Assembly: GCA_015143295.1 (NCBI GenBank)
Contig: CM026564.1
Location: 13,504,416 to 13,568,415 of the forward strand
DNA length: 64,000 bases
Origin: Tetracentron sinense
Taxonomy: Eukaryota; Streptophyta; Magnoliopsida; Trochodendrales; Trochodendraceae
Direction: 5' to 3'
The notes beneath the pieces are model-generated. The model was not told the DNA's origin. It was given only the letters and a program-made list of their open reading frames with translations, and did not search any database. Shown one piece after another: positions 43,241-55,631 of this stretch; within the stretch, counting starts at the first letter, position 1, and each line of letters begins with the position of its first letter. The translations under genes and the position numbers were made by a program.

Positions 43241-45092
43241 GCTGTAATATATATTTCCTTTTTTTTGGGGGGGTGTGTGGAGGTGGGGGGATTGGGTTCC
43301 CGTCTCCCCTCTTGGGATCCCCCTCAGTGCGTAGCCCCTCTGGTGAATGAGTTTGGAGTAAAGGGGCTGAGGAGTAGGCTGGGTTCCTGCTAAGAGAAGA
43401 GGTTTCGATAGAGCTATGACTTGGGTGTGTTCGTGCAAATCCTGTTTGCCTTGGCGCTGATGTGGTCGTAGTAACGTTATTTGATTTATTCCTCTTAGAT
43501 CAGTTACAGATAATCAATTTTTTTCTCTTTCCCTTTCTCCCAATATATATCCCTTTTGTTATTTAATTTCTCAAAGGTTTTATTTTCTTGAACTTTTGAG
43601 CGCAGTTGGTGCTCATTAATCTTTTTGAGGTCTCTAATGTTGGAGAAAAAGAAAATTTGATTCCTCTGTTTCTTACCTGTGAAGTGAGTATTATCTTCAA
43701 TTAAACAACTATATATTTTTTTTCAGTCCTGATATTGATGCTAAAAGTTTTCCGACAATAATAAACTATAACAATGGTCACGATCCAAGCTTGAAAAGTA
43801 GCAGAACAAGTTGAAAAGTAGCAGACTACCACCAGAGAAGTTGAAAAGTTGCAGACTACCACTGTCAGACTTTCAAACTGCAGACTACCACCAGAGAAGT
43901 TGAAAAGTAGCAGAACAAGTGGAGAAGATCACTCAATTTTGTGCTATCAGTGATGACTTGATAGAAATCAAAAGCACCCTTGAACCTTAATGGGCTTTTA
44001 AGGCCTACACTATGGGCTCATAATGTGAGCCCAATGGTAACCCCAATTAAATTAGTCCTTGTAACCAATTTAAGATCAGTGGTATAACAACCGAAACTTC
44101 AAATGGTTAACTTGATGAGGCCTCAGCATGGGCATTGGAGAGCCCAGTCCTCTCTAGCTTAGGCACACATAAGGGTACGTACTTTTGCTGAGACTTATAA
44201 AGCTTGACACTTCAAACTTTGCATGGTAATTGTTAGGAAATGTCATTGTCAATGTTTCTAATTTTTTTTATTTCAAGTCTTATAATTTTTTTTTTTTCTG
44301 TGAGATTTGAAATCATATATTTTGCTGCATTTAAAGTCTTACGGAGATGGAGATTGCAACCCTGATAAATGAAAATTACAATACATCTAATTCTTAAAAG
44401 AAAATGTATACCAATGACAAATTTACAAATTGCCAGACTGCATAAGTCTCAACAAAAGAAGGGACCCAAAGGGAATGGAGGCTCATTGAAACTTGTAATG
44501 AGTAGTTCCTAATAATGTAACACATGGCAAGTTGTTTCAGAATTTGACTGTTGGATGTTAAGATGGGTTGTTTGAGGAGATGTATGACAAAACATTAGCT
44601 CGATTGGACATTTATAGACCGTCCAATTGAAAAAGGGAAAATCAGTCATTTCTATATCCTGGGTAGGGTCTATTGAACCCTAAGGGGTTAATGCTACAAA
44701 TTAGGGTCTAATCAGACGGTCTAAACACGTTTAATCAGACTGATTGTTTTGACACGTGTCTCCAATGGATCCAATTTAACATTTAACGATTGGATTCAAA
44801 AAAGTATGGCACATGTCATCTTTCTAGAGAAACCGCTCATTACAAGCTTCAATGAACATGACTTATTAGTATCCTTCCCTATATGTGTGTATATATATAA
44901 TGACCAGCCATTGTATATTTGTAGAACAATAGTTTGCTCCATTGGCGAGGAGCCAATTGTTGCACCTTGCTCTCACAAAGCCAACTCAACTGCCATGAAC
45001 TCTACTTCATTTTTTTCAAACTCTTGTGGTTAATATTTTATTTTCTTTCTAAAATCCAAGGGTAGATGGGTGAACCGTAGGAGTGAGTGAAT
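43241..45092. other. Intergenic, largely unassigned
   Basis: A T-run followed by G-rich sequence (43,258-43,300) and a GC-rich body to about 43,440 may be a minus-strand SINE-like copy. At 43,795-43,925 the words gaaaagtagcagac and taccaccagagaag recur three or four times. Nothing else was recognised, and no gene was seen. Confidence 0.35.
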
Positions 45093-46655
45093 TGTAAGCA
45101 CCCAATTTTTACATCCCCCTCCTTCCCCCCTTTACTTTCCATTGAAGCATTGTAAGCTCCTAATCCTACTCCAAGGGCCTTTTCATTTCTGTTTTGATAT
45201 TGTATTCTCAGGGGACCGGGGTCCCATTTGCCTCTTCATAGGCATGAGGGACTCCCTTGAGGGTTTAAGCTTTGGCCACAAGGCCCCCTACATGTATGCC
45301 CTTGACCTCTGGGGGACCCTCAGTCTATGAGGGACCCCTGGATGTGGCCTGGACCTACCCCAGGGGGGGAAATTTCAGTTTTTGGAAAAACCAGGAATGA
45401 CGGTAAACTCAGTACCGCCATTCCTGGTTATCTCCCTTACAGTAGCTTTGCACCCCATTTGGGTGGGCCCTGGTCCATTCCAGGGCTTGTTCTTGGTTCC
45501 TAAGACATCCTCCTATCTCCCCTGGTCATTTTAGGTTAACCCCAGTAGCCTAACCATGGTTAAAATCCTCCTATATAGAAACTGTCCAGAATGATGGTAG
45601 ACAGTATACCTCCATTCCAGGTTCTCTGTTATAGTGTTTCATGGCCAGCGTGGTCCCATCTAAGACCAAGTCTAGGGCCCAAGACACCTAGGGGAGTCCC
45701 CTCTTTAACCTTAAGGGTCCAGGACCCTGTGGGTTCACCCCTAACCTTACCCCTTGTTAGAAATGACAGAGAATGACAGTGAACTCCCTACTGCCATTCC
45801 CTGTTTTCTGTTATGTGGGCTTTGCACATGACCCAGACTAGGTAGGAAGCCACTCTAGGCCTTGCCATGCTATCTGGTCCCAACCTGACCAGACTAGATC
45901 CTTTAACTGGGGTTAACTCAACCCAGATTAACATTTAATCATGGTTAAAAGTTCTTTAACCCTTGGAAAAATCCCAAAAACAATCAAAAAAATGCAAATA
46001 GACCAAAAAGTCCTACCTTGAACCTTTTTTTTTTTACTATGGTTAGTAGCCCTAACCATGGTTAACTCTCCCTTTAATCCCGATTAGCAATCCTAACTCC
46101 GATTAAATCCCTTTTGATCTACCGGGCCTAATCTCTTAACCTACCGTGCTTACCCTTGGCCTACCAGGCCTCCTAGTCTACCGGACTAACCCTTGGCTTA
46201 TTGGGCCTAATCCTTTAGTCTACCAAACTAACCCTTGGCCTCCAGGCCCAAAACCATGCATTTGACCAACCCGGTCAACCAAACCCTAGCCTTCGGACTA
46301 GACCCTTAGCCTTGGCACGGGCTCATAGGTCAGAACTATTAGTACGTAGGCAACCCAATCTGGGTTCGACCCTAGTTAGCTTTTTCTTTCTTGGGTTAAT
46401 ATTACTCTAAACACTTAGACATTTGAATCATTTTGACTTTCATTTGGCTTACACCTAGGGAGTAGGTAACCATTACAAAATGGGGGTCTTGGGGTGCTTA
46501 ACACCTTCCCCAGAACTTATCCGAACCTCTTACCTAGAATTCTCACGTAGACCAAGACCTTATCCACAACCTAGAGACCTATCCCTTTTGAATTAATAAG
46601 TGGCGACTCTCAACACTTACCCTCCTATGAGGCGGAGTAAAATCTCGTACTCACA
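45093..46655 (+). repeat. LTR 1 of a Tat/Ogre-like non-autonomous element
   Basis: It starts tgtaagcacccaattttt and ends just before an Arg-tRNA-type primer site (tggtgattctgttgagga, 46,660-46,677). It is homologous in direct orientation to 59,795-62,326 but lacks about 840 bp after its first 20 bases. It contains three members of a hairpin family (gaatgacggta...taccgccattc). The class is inferred from the start sequence, primer-site type and polypurine tract. Confidence 0.75.
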
Positions 46656-48325
46656 GCTTTGGTGATTCTGTTGAGGATATGTTTAAGGTTCAACACGGAG
46701 CCTAGGTTTAAGCTAATTAAAATCTAAATTGTTCAAATGCCTAAGTATTTAGCTTAATACTAATTCTTTTTCTTCTTTTGGGGTATTATGTACTGTGCAT
46801 GTCATACATATCGTAGTAGTGTGATGACCCATTAAACCCAGTAGACAGGCTTATTATGCTTATGGGTTGTTAGATGATCATCCTCAGTATCAGAAGCTTA
46901 AAAGTCTTGGAGGTCCGCAGAATTACGCCTATTGGGTGATTACCCTCATGGAAGGATGTTGAATGCTCCCGCTTACACCAATCGTCCATTTTCAGGTATG
47001 TTCTATACCAGGGAGTCGCATATACGGTGTTAAGTGACCCCCATCCTTTTAGAAAAACACTTGCATTATCCTAGCATTCAACATATAGACCAGGCTATGG
47101 TATACTCTACAAGTAGCCCACCCAGAGAGAGGTACTCTAAACCCTAACCTGCTTATACCTTATACCCGTCCTCGATCATGGTTGACTACTAGGGCATTCA
47201 CCCTGATAAACAACCACCCAGGGGTACATAATGAGCCAAACTTGTGCTTGTAATAAAATACATCCAGCCCTGCATCCTGACATATCATATGAGGTTCAAA
47301 TCCCAGGTAGACAGGTCTTCACAAGACCAATCCCCAGCCCTGTCTTGATAGGCTCCCGGTTCCATCAACCCGGGTAAAGCATACTAGACCTCTGTTCGAC
47401 TGTCCTATCGGATCACATGTGCCTTGTCACGCCCAATCAAAATCATCATCTCAGCATTACTCCATCCATCATTGTGCATTCACGGTGCCACCACTGCATT
47501 TCCGTTGCACTGAACATCCTCAGTGCATAAACTGCATAAGTACAACACCTATATTGTGCCCCTCAGGTATTACTGCATCATCCATGCACCCTCATCACTG
47601 TCCATTTATGACATCAATTAGGATTACACTGCACATACACCACTAGCACACACTACACTGACACTTACACTTGCACCGCCATTGCATTTCATCGTTCATA
47701 CACTCTCATTGCCATCGCCTGGGCATCTGCATTATCAGTACACTACGCTTGCACCTATCCAGGGAATTGTAGAGGCCGGTCTATCCTAGTTCAGGCATCA
47801 CTGATATTGCATTGCACCTAGCATCACTCATGCATTTGTAGAGTTCATCCTATCTCTGTCCATGCATCATGTAGTTAGCAGCACTCCCAGAATTGACCAA
47901 ACAGTGGCATGCAAACCACGTCTATTCTTCACCATGTTTATCTCATCAGGAGTGTTGTTTAGGGCCGAGTCATTTTTCATTTCGAGTCTCACCTCATTCA
48001 TCGGGTTTGACTTGCGCATGCTCATGTATCTTGCATTTGCCTACCTTACCTCGATATTGACTCGCTCTACGTTTCCAGATTCTACCTTACCGAGGTGGTA
48101 ACTCAAAAATCTAAGCAATGGAGCACAGAGAAGCATCGAGCGGCCAAGAGATTATCCTAACAACCCTCCTATGTCATGGATGTGACATCAAGGAAATCAA
48201 GTCTCTCCTCAAAGATATGACTGCTACCCTCAACAAACTCCTGGTGGCACAAGGGCAAACCTAGATTTACCCCTACCTTTTAGACAAACACATCTAACCC
48301 AGTGGCACAACCGTAGAAAATGCCT
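46656..48325 (+). mobile_element. Internal 5' region of the Tat/Ogre-like element
   Basis: Long leader with no large frame, matching 62,327-64,000. A 48-codon frame at 48,118-48,264 is the only Gag-like piece. It is interrupted by the chromovirus at 48,326. Confidence 0.7.
48118..48264 (+). pseudogene. Gag N-terminal remnant of the Tat/Ogre-like element
   Basis: MEHREASSGQEIILTTLL is followed by KEIKSLLKDMTATLNKLLV and then TAG, where the other copy has CAG. The heptad-like leucines suggest a short coiled coil. The match to Ogre-type Gag starts is from memory. Confidence 0.5.
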
Positions 48326-48696
48326 TGTAAAGATCCAAATTGAATTGGATATGGTAGCTAGTTTCGAGGTTAGCTAGGCCTCCTGAGAATAATACAAGAA
48401 TAGAGAAGAAATAGAAATACAGAAAGATTGTAATGAATTCACTTCTTGATAATCCCCAATTGTGTACATTGTGGTTATTCTTATACCCCTAAGTCTGACC
48501 TTGTAACTAACTGCCCACAGCTGTCACTAACCAACCTAACTAACTCCTATCACCTCTCATGGTAACCAACTCCAACAGAATCCTATTATAACAACCATCA
48601 CATTTGGCAATTGCTATTATAGCTATTTAAGTACACAAGTAGCTATTTTAAGTATACAAGCAATTACAGAAGCAATGATCCATTAAAACTCTAACA
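48326..48696 (-). repeat. Chromovirus 3' LTR
   Basis: Begins tgtaaagatcc and ends ctctaaca, with the polypurine tract next to it on the inner side. Confidence 0.92.
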
Positions 48697-48708
48697 ATAC
48701 TTCCCTCT

Positions 48709-49356
48709 TTAAAAGACCTTGCCCACAAGGTGAGGAAACCTTTGCTGCAGAACATACAAGCTCTCCCAAGTGGCATCATCAATACCCTCATCTTGCCATT
48801 GAACCAGAACTTGAGTAATGGTTCTATTTCGAAGCTGATGAGACCTTTCCTGGAGCACAACTACTAGTTCTGTAATAACAGCTCCTTCCACATCAGTAGG
48901 TGGTAAGGTGGGAATGGAAACCACATGCTGCCCAAGCTTAGCTTTCAAACAAGATACATGAAAAGTGGGGTGTATTTTCGAATTTGGAGGTAAATCCAAC
49001 GTATAGGACACCTCACCAACCTTCTGCAAGATCTGAAATGGTCCATAGTACTTAGGAGATAATTTCTTCAACTGGTGGTGCTTAAGGGACTTCTGTTTGT
49101 AGGCTTGAAGTCGTAGGAATACACAATCTCCCACAGAGAAACTCCTCTCAGTCCTATGCTTGTCAGAATACAGCTTCATCCTTTCTTGTGCTACAACCAA
49201 ATTCTGCCTTAACAAAGAAGTCAGTTGCTGTCTAGACCTCAGATGAGCATCCATTCCTTCAACCTTTGTTGTACCAGGAATGTAGTCCATCAGTCTAGGA
49301 GGGGGATATCCATACAATGCTTCAAATGGGGTTTGCTTGAGTGAGGTGTGAAAATT
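48709..49356 (-). pseudogene. Chromovirus integrase C-terminus and chromodomain
   Basis: The minus strand reads TNFHTSLKQTPFEALYGYPP, YYGPFQILQKVGEVSYTLDL and IHPTFHVSCLK, then a chromodomain (ITQVLVQWQDEGIDDATWES). The chromodomain is thought to guide integration to heterochromatin. Cut off from the integrase core by the solo LTR. Confidence 0.9.
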
Positions 49357-51821
49357 TGTCACGCCCCAAAATACCCCCTAGGAGTTTAGGGATATTTTAG
49401 ATGTGACACTTCGTACCTGCCAAACCATCCTGTAATGCACAAGATAAACACAGTACTAAACAATGATAATCAGAGCGTGGAAGCTAAACATAATTTACGG
49501 AAGCGAAAACTAAATTTTTCTTTTCTTTATAATGATTCAAAATGTAGTATTCCAAGTTAACATAAATACAAAACACGCCTAAGTCTAAGGTGGACAGGCC
49601 CACCTATCAAAATACATAAGACCCAACACTTTCTCGATCAATAGTCACCCCCGTGGGGCCAATGGTCTAAGTCTCTCGCCTCCGCCTGAGGCTCGACTAC
49701 TAGATCCTCATACGGTTCTTCCTCCCTGTAGTCCTCCTCTATCCAAGGACCCTGATCACATATGTCAAGAGGGGCTCGCGCACCTGCCGACATGAAAGTA
49801 CGACTGAGCATGGAATACTCAGCGAGTACAAGCTACTAGCTAGCCATAACAATAATAACACACGTAATAGTCATACAATGCAAAGCAGTAATAGAAGCAT
49901 CACGAACTAAACAGTATTTGACATGGTACAATACAATCATTTAAAAGTGTGTGCATGAATGCAAAAACACCGATAAAACCCAAGCTTGAAGCCCATGTCC
50001 TGTCTCGATATGCCTTGTAGAAATCATGTATGCGTGCATACATGAATGCATGATCATCATCTTGTAAACTTTCATCTTGTAACTTGTGAGCCAGAGGCTA
50101 GCACCCGAATCTCCTGGGCTGCCAACCTCCTTGATATGCAATGCACTTGTGAGCCAGAGGTTAGTACCCGAATGTCCCTAGGCTACCAACCTCCTTGATA
50201 TGCAATGTTTGGTTTTCTTGTGAGCCAGAGGCTAGTACCCGAATCTCCCTGGGCTACCAACCTCCTTGACAATAGGTGATTTTTATTACTTATTTAGTTT
50301 TCTTGTGAGCCAGAGGCTAGTACCCGAATTTTCCCTAGGCTACCAACCTCCTTGACAATAGGTGTTTTAGGGGTTTTCTTGTGAGCCAGAGGCTAGTACC
50401 CGAATTCTCCCTGGGCTACCAACCTCCTTGACATGCAATATTTTATTGTTGTTATTATTAGATGCATATGCTCTCGAAAAACTCGGTCATGTGTGCATGC
50501 GTGCTCATGTGCGTGCCAATAGTGACAAACGTGGGAATGCGGGTGACAAGAGAGATATGGCATTACATTTCATTCCATGATGTGAACATAGGTAACTTAA
50601 GTAATTTCCATAACATTTGATCAATTTATCATTTATAAGAACGCATGCATAAAACCCATATACATATTCTTCATTTAAACCATTTATTCATAGTTTAGGT
50701 ATTTTGTCAAACACATAGTATGCTATTTTCCTTCATGGTTCATTTCCATCCTTTTAGTGCATATTTTCCATTCAATCACACAAAGGTAAGTTTATTATTT
50801 GTGCAATGCCCATCCTCCATTATCCAATCCACAACCCACACATACCATTCATCACCCATTCGGCATCCAATCGCCACATCCAATATCCATCCAAGCATCC
50901 ATACCATTTCTTTATCTTGTTTATATTTATTAGGGATGATACATTTCACAAGAAAGCAACCATAATAGCATAAATCACATTTCATAAGGAAAAACCTAGA
51001 TTATTGCTAGGGAAAGTTAGTAGGGTGTACTAACCTTGAATCAAGGCTTGATCCTTGGTAGCAACCTTGATTGAAGCTCCAACTTGCAAGAAGAAAGATC
51101 TTTGCTTGAAGAATGCTTGGTGTGGGCAAGAAACCTTGAAGTTGCCGTGGAAAACGCTGCTCTACCTTGGAGAAGAAGTCCCACACGAGTTTGAGGTTGG
51201 ATTTTCGAAATCCAAGCTTTTAGGGATGCTCTTGGGTGCTTAAACCCTTGATCTTACCCTCAAATGGAAAGGGGGCTTTGGAACCCTAGTTTCTTCTCCC
51301 TCTCTCTCAAATATCCCTAAGTATAGTGAATGAGGGCTCAAAGGGTCGAGCAAGCCCTTATGGGTAAGGGTTTAACGCCCAAAAGATGAAAAAGCCCTTA
51401 CTGAAATTTCTGTAAAACACGGGGACCGAGCGATCGGTGGTTATGACCGATCGATCGGTTGCCTACCGAGCGATCGGTGTTATTGACTGATCGACCGGTC
51501 AAAAACTCACTCTCTGAAAATTTCCCCATACAAATTTTTCGACCAGTCGATAGCCTCCAATCGATCGGTTTTGGACCGATCGATCGCTCTGTGGACCGAG
51601 CGATCGGTGCTCTGCTGGTCCCGATTGTTTTGGGCATATCTTTTGACTCGTTCGTCCGATTTCGACGATTCAACTTGCGTTGGATTCGTCTCTCGAAAAC
51701 GCACATTTCTGATGTTTTGGAATTTCCAATTTCTCCCCTATTTATTAATTAGACTACCCGAAAGGCCATTCAACTATGAAATACTTATTCATTTAAAGAT
51801 GGAAAAGTCTGGGGTGCTACA
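49357..51821 (-). repeat. Solo LTR (2.47 kb) of a large Gypsy element, inserted in the chromovirus integrase
   Basis: Runs tgtcacgcccc...ggggtgctaca, so on the minus strand it begins TGTAGCACCCC, a start I recall for large plant Gypsy LTRs. The 5-bp repeat aaatt flanks it exactly (49,352-49,356 and 51,822-51,826). No internal region is present, which fits LTR-LTR recombination. It contains a minisatellite (50,085-50,445) and a palindrome cluster (51,420-51,620). Confidence 0.85.
50085..50445. repeat. Minisatellite within the solo LTR, five units
   Basis: Five copies of ttgtgagccagaggctagta followed by cccgaat...ctaccaacctccttgac, spaced about 61-83 bp. The core is conserved and the T-rich linkers vary. 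Confidence 0.92.
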
Positions 51822-51826
51822 AAATT

Positions 51827-52387
51827 AGTGTTAAAACAGAATTCAGCAAGTGGCAACCACTCCACCCAAGTAGCTGGTTTTTCAGCTGCAAAAGCTCTCA
51901 AATAATGCTCAAGACTCTTGTTCACAACCTCTGTTTGGCCATCTGTTTGGGGATGATAGGCTGAGGACATGGCCAATTGAATACCTTGAAGCTTCATTAG
52001 CTCTTGCCAAAAATGAGAAGTGAAAATAGGGTCCCTGTCACTAACAATTGAAGTAGGCATTCCATGTAATTTGAACACACTTTGCATATACAGATTTGCT
52101 ACTTTAGAAGCAGTATATGGATGAGACAAAGCTACAAAATGAACAAACTTTGTAAACCTATCCACCACTACTATCACCACCTCCTTCATCTGAGATTTTG
52201 GCAGACCCTCCACAAAATCCATGCTAACAGCCACCCAAGGTCTCTCTGGTATAGGCAAAGGCTGTAGCAGACCTGCTGGATTACATGTCTCATGCTTGAG
52301 CCTTTGACAAATATCACACTCCCTAACATACTTCCTCACATCTGCCCTTAACCCAGGCCAGTAAAAATCCCTCTGAACCCTATGCAA
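51827..52387 (-). pseudogene. Chromovirus integrase catalytic core
   Basis: Shows the end of the HHCC zinc finger (ECDICQRLKHE) and a DDE core: Asp in VSMDFVEGLP, Asp in SIVSDRDPIF, Glu in VVNKSLEHYLR. It breaks at CFNTNF, where the solo LTR is inserted. Confidence 0.9.
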
Positions 52388-52414
52388 TGTTTTAAGAAAC
52401 CCAAAATGACCCCC

Positions 52415-52609
52415 CTATGGTCCATTATGCACATGTTGCAAAATAGCTGTTTTTAATGAATCACAAGTCCCCAAATACATTCTGCCTTTGTATAGCAGCA
52501 ACCCATTCTGCATAGTAAAGCCCTTAGGACCTTCCTTCCCTGCTTGAAAAACATCTAAAATATCCATAATGTGGTGATCAACAGCATAGCTAGCCTTAAG
52601 TTGAGCCAA
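52415..52609 (-). pseudogene. Chromovirus RNase H-integrase linker and zinc-finger start
   Basis: GLLLYKGRMYLG and ILQHVHNGP give the HH half of the integrase zinc finger. Stops lie on both sides. Confidence 0.8.
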
Positions 52610-53263
52610 TCAATCAGGGGTGGGAAAGGAAATCATGCATAGAACCCCTTCCTGAAATGGAACTGCATCACCAGAAACTTGTCTTGACAAAGCATCAGCC
52701 ACCACATTCTCCTTACCCTTTTTATATTCTACAATGAAAGCATATCCTAACAACTTGGTAATCCACTTCTGTTGAGCTGGTCTACCAATTTTTTGCTCCA
52801 AGATGTACTTAAGGCTCTGCTGATCTGTCCTCACCAAAAAAGAGTTACCAACCAAATATGGCCTCCATTTTTGCACAGCAGTCACTAAGGCCAATAGTTC
52901 TCTCTCATAAGTTGATAAGGCCAAACTCCTGCCCTTGAGAGCCTGACTGTGGAAAGCATTAGCTCTCCCTTCTTGCATTAATACAACACCCAATCCAACA
53001 CCTGAAGCATCACACTCAACTACAAACATTTTATCAAAATCTGGAAGAGCTAAAACAGGTGGATTGGACATAGCAGATTTGAGGTTTTGGAAAGCCAATT
53101 TAGCTTCCTTAGTCCAAGTAAAAGAATCCTTCTTTAAAAGGGCAGTCAATGGAGCTGCAATCTGCCCATACCCTCTTACAAATTTCTTGTAATACCCTGT
53201 GAGACCTAAGAAACCCCTCAAATCCTTAACATCCTTTGGGGGTAGGCCACTGTTGCATTGCAA
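52610..53263 (-). pseudogene. Chromovirus RNase H
   Basis: [20 protein letters not shown] opens the RT-thumb/connection. The RNase H carboxylates are visible in [30 protein letters not shown] and VVADALSR. The domain is intact but isolated by stops. Confidence 0.9.
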
Positions 53264-53377
53264 TAGTTTTCTTAGGATCTGTCCTTACCCCCTCACCAAA
53301 AATCAAATGCCCCAAATACTTAACTTCTCCACAAGCAAAAACACATTTAGATTTTTTTGCAAATAATTGCTCCTTAG

Positions 53378-53839
53378 CTAACACTCCAATACAGCCTTAA
53401 GGTGAGAGACATGATCAACCAGGGATTTGCTATAAACTAGAATATCATCAAAGAATACTAGAACAAACTTCCTAAGAAAGGGTTTAAACACTTGATTCAT
53501 TAGGCACTGAAATGTTGAAGGTGCATTAGTGAGTCCAAAGGGCATAACCAAAAATTCATAATGCCCCTCATGAGTGCTAAAAGCTGTTTTAGGAATGTCT
53601 TTCTCACTCATCCTAATTTGGTGATAACCTGACCTTAAGTCAAGTTTAGAAAATATGCAAGCACCATTCAATTCATCAAGCAATTCATCAATGATAGGTA
53701 TAGGAAATTTATCCTTGATAGTATTCAAGTTAAGTGCTCTATAGTCAATGCACATACGCCAAGAGCCATCTGCCTTTCTTACCAACAAAACAGGGGAGGC
53801 GAAAGGACTGCTACTATTCCTTATAGATCTAGCAGACAA
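53378..53839 (-). pseudogene. Chromovirus reverse transcriptase
   Basis: Motifs in order are [45 protein letters not shown] and the catalytic [10 protein letters not shown] (the YxDD box with Phe). A stop separates it from protease at 53,918, and decay follows at 53,377-53,264. Confidence 0.92.
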
Positions 53840-53917
53840 TAATTCTTTAACTATTTTTTCTATCTCATTCTTTTGGTAAAAAGGATACCTATATGGCCTC
53901 TGGCAGACTGGTTGAGC

Positions 53918-54832
53918 TCATTCCTTAAGAGTAATATGATGTTCATGCCCCCTAAGAAGAGGTAGGCCTACTGGAGTATCAAAGACCTGAGCAAAATGTT
54001 GAAGTAAATCTGTCACTTCTACAGGTCGAGCAGCCTGTTTCTCAGTTGAGGAGGGAGTTGAGATGTGAACCAACAAGCCCTTCTTGAATTGAGGTTTAAA
54101 GAATTGATCCCCATCAATGAGATGTGAACCAGATTGCTTCAATCCTTGCACCATAACCTTGTGCCCCTTATGAAAAAACTCCATAGTTAAAAACTGGAAA
54201 TTCCATTGAATATCACCTAGTGTGGTTAGCCACTGAGTTCCCAACACAACATCACATCCTCCAAGTGGCAAAACATGAAATTGAATAGAAATTTCCTCCC
54301 CTTGGAAGCATACTGGCACTTGATCACAAAACCCCTGAGTCCTTACCACTGCACCATTAGCTACCTTCACTTCCAATGTTTGAGAATGGTCAACCAGCAA
54401 TTGCAAATTAGGGACTAATGCTGAAGCAATAAAATTGTGGGTGCTGCTTGTGTCCAACAACACTACCAAACTAACTCCATTAATTTTGCCCCTAATCCTC
54501 ATAGTTCCAGGTGTGGGAGTACCACTGAGAGCATATAGAGTTATCTCAACCTCCTCAGAAATGGTATTAGTATTCTCCCCTTCATTGATTGAACTTCCAA
54601 TTTCTTCCTCCAACTCAGTGATCTTAACCCCAGACTGTGAATCAGTCATCAACTCAATACTCCCGAGAAGAAATATTTTGGCACTTTTGCATTTATGACC
54701 AGGACTCCATTTTTCATCACAGTTATAGCATAACCCCTTTTTCTTCCTCTCTTCCATTTGGGCAGGGGAAATTCTTTTGATTGGAATTTTGGACTTAGCT
54801 TCTACAAACTTATTAACTTTAGGAAGACCCAA
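53918..54832 (-). pseudogene. Chromovirus nucleocapsid zinc knuckle and aspartic protease
   Basis: The zinc knuckle is CYNCDEKWSPGHKC. The protease box reads LLDTSSTHNFI, where active relatives have Asp-Ser/Thr-Gly; the Gly is Ser here. GCDVVLGTQWL follows. The frame ends near GHEHHITLKE. Confidence 0.88.
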
Positions 54833-54853
54833 GATAGATGGCTTACCAGTTTC

Positions 54854-55600
54854 CTACTGAATTCTAGAACTCCTTCTGCAACTTGTCCAATATTCCTCTT
54901 GGATTTTAGCCAATCCAAAAGCTGCATTCAATGACTGTGGATTCAGCATCCTCACAGGCAAATGTATCTCATCTTTTAAGCCACTTAAGAAACAACTCAT
55001 CTTATGCATTGTAGATAAACCTTTGATTCTATTTGACAATGCCTCAAAGTCTGCCTTGTAAACTGCTACTGTTGAAGTTTGTCTCAGCTTAGTAAGTGCC
55101 TCCATAGGATTGTCATAGGGCATTGAGCCAAACCTAACATGTAAGGCCTGTACCATACCCTCCCAATTACAGAACACACCAGCCTCCTCTGCATCTTGAA
55201 ACCAAACCAGAGCTTCTTGATCCATGTGAAAGGAAGCCACCATAAGTCTCTCCATAGCTGGAGTTTGATAATATCCAAAGTATTGGTTAACTTTATACAC
55301 CCAGCTAGCAGGATCATCACCTGAAAAGCGTGGGAAATCAAGCCTAACAGGTCTGGCAAAGGACGCCGTAGAAGAATTATAGATTGAAGATGAAGGTTCA
55401 CGTGACATGGTTTCATCAATACCAAGCTTCTGAAGGATTGCCATCAGATGTTGATTCATCTCATTCATTGTTCTGGTATGGATCTCTTGAATCGTTTGGA
55501 TTTCTTGAATGTTTTTGCTGTGATGATCAGAAGTAACTTGAAGGGAAGCAATGGCTTCATTAGTGGCTGCCATGGTAGCAGTAGATCGTGTCTCAGCCAT
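54854..55600 (-). pseudogene. Chromovirus Gag
   Basis: Starts at MAETRSTATM just downstream of the primer site. The capsid-like domain shows LDFPRFSGDDPASWVYKVNQ, MDQEALVWFQD and LTKLRQTSTVAVYKADFEAL, ending KIQEEYW. A stop divides it from the zinc-knuckle segment. Confidence 0.88.
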
Positions 55601-55610
55601 CAAGTCACAG

Positions 55611-55629
55611 AACCTCGGCTCTGATACCA
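55611..55629 (-). other. Chromovirus primer-binding site
   Basis: The minus strand reads TGGTATCAGAGCCGAGGTT, the initiator tRNA-Met complement, two bases from the LTR. Confidence 0.9.
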
Positions 55630-55631
55630 AT

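Noticed and set aside
50085-50445. Regularly spaced direct repeats that could suggest a CRISPR-like array
   Set aside because: Linkers are variants of each other, unit length varies, and the array is inside a plant LTR. It is a minisatellite.
51398-51752. Overlapping open frames on both strands
   Set aside because: The palindromic accgatcgatcggt words make frames on both strands stay open. No domain was seen.
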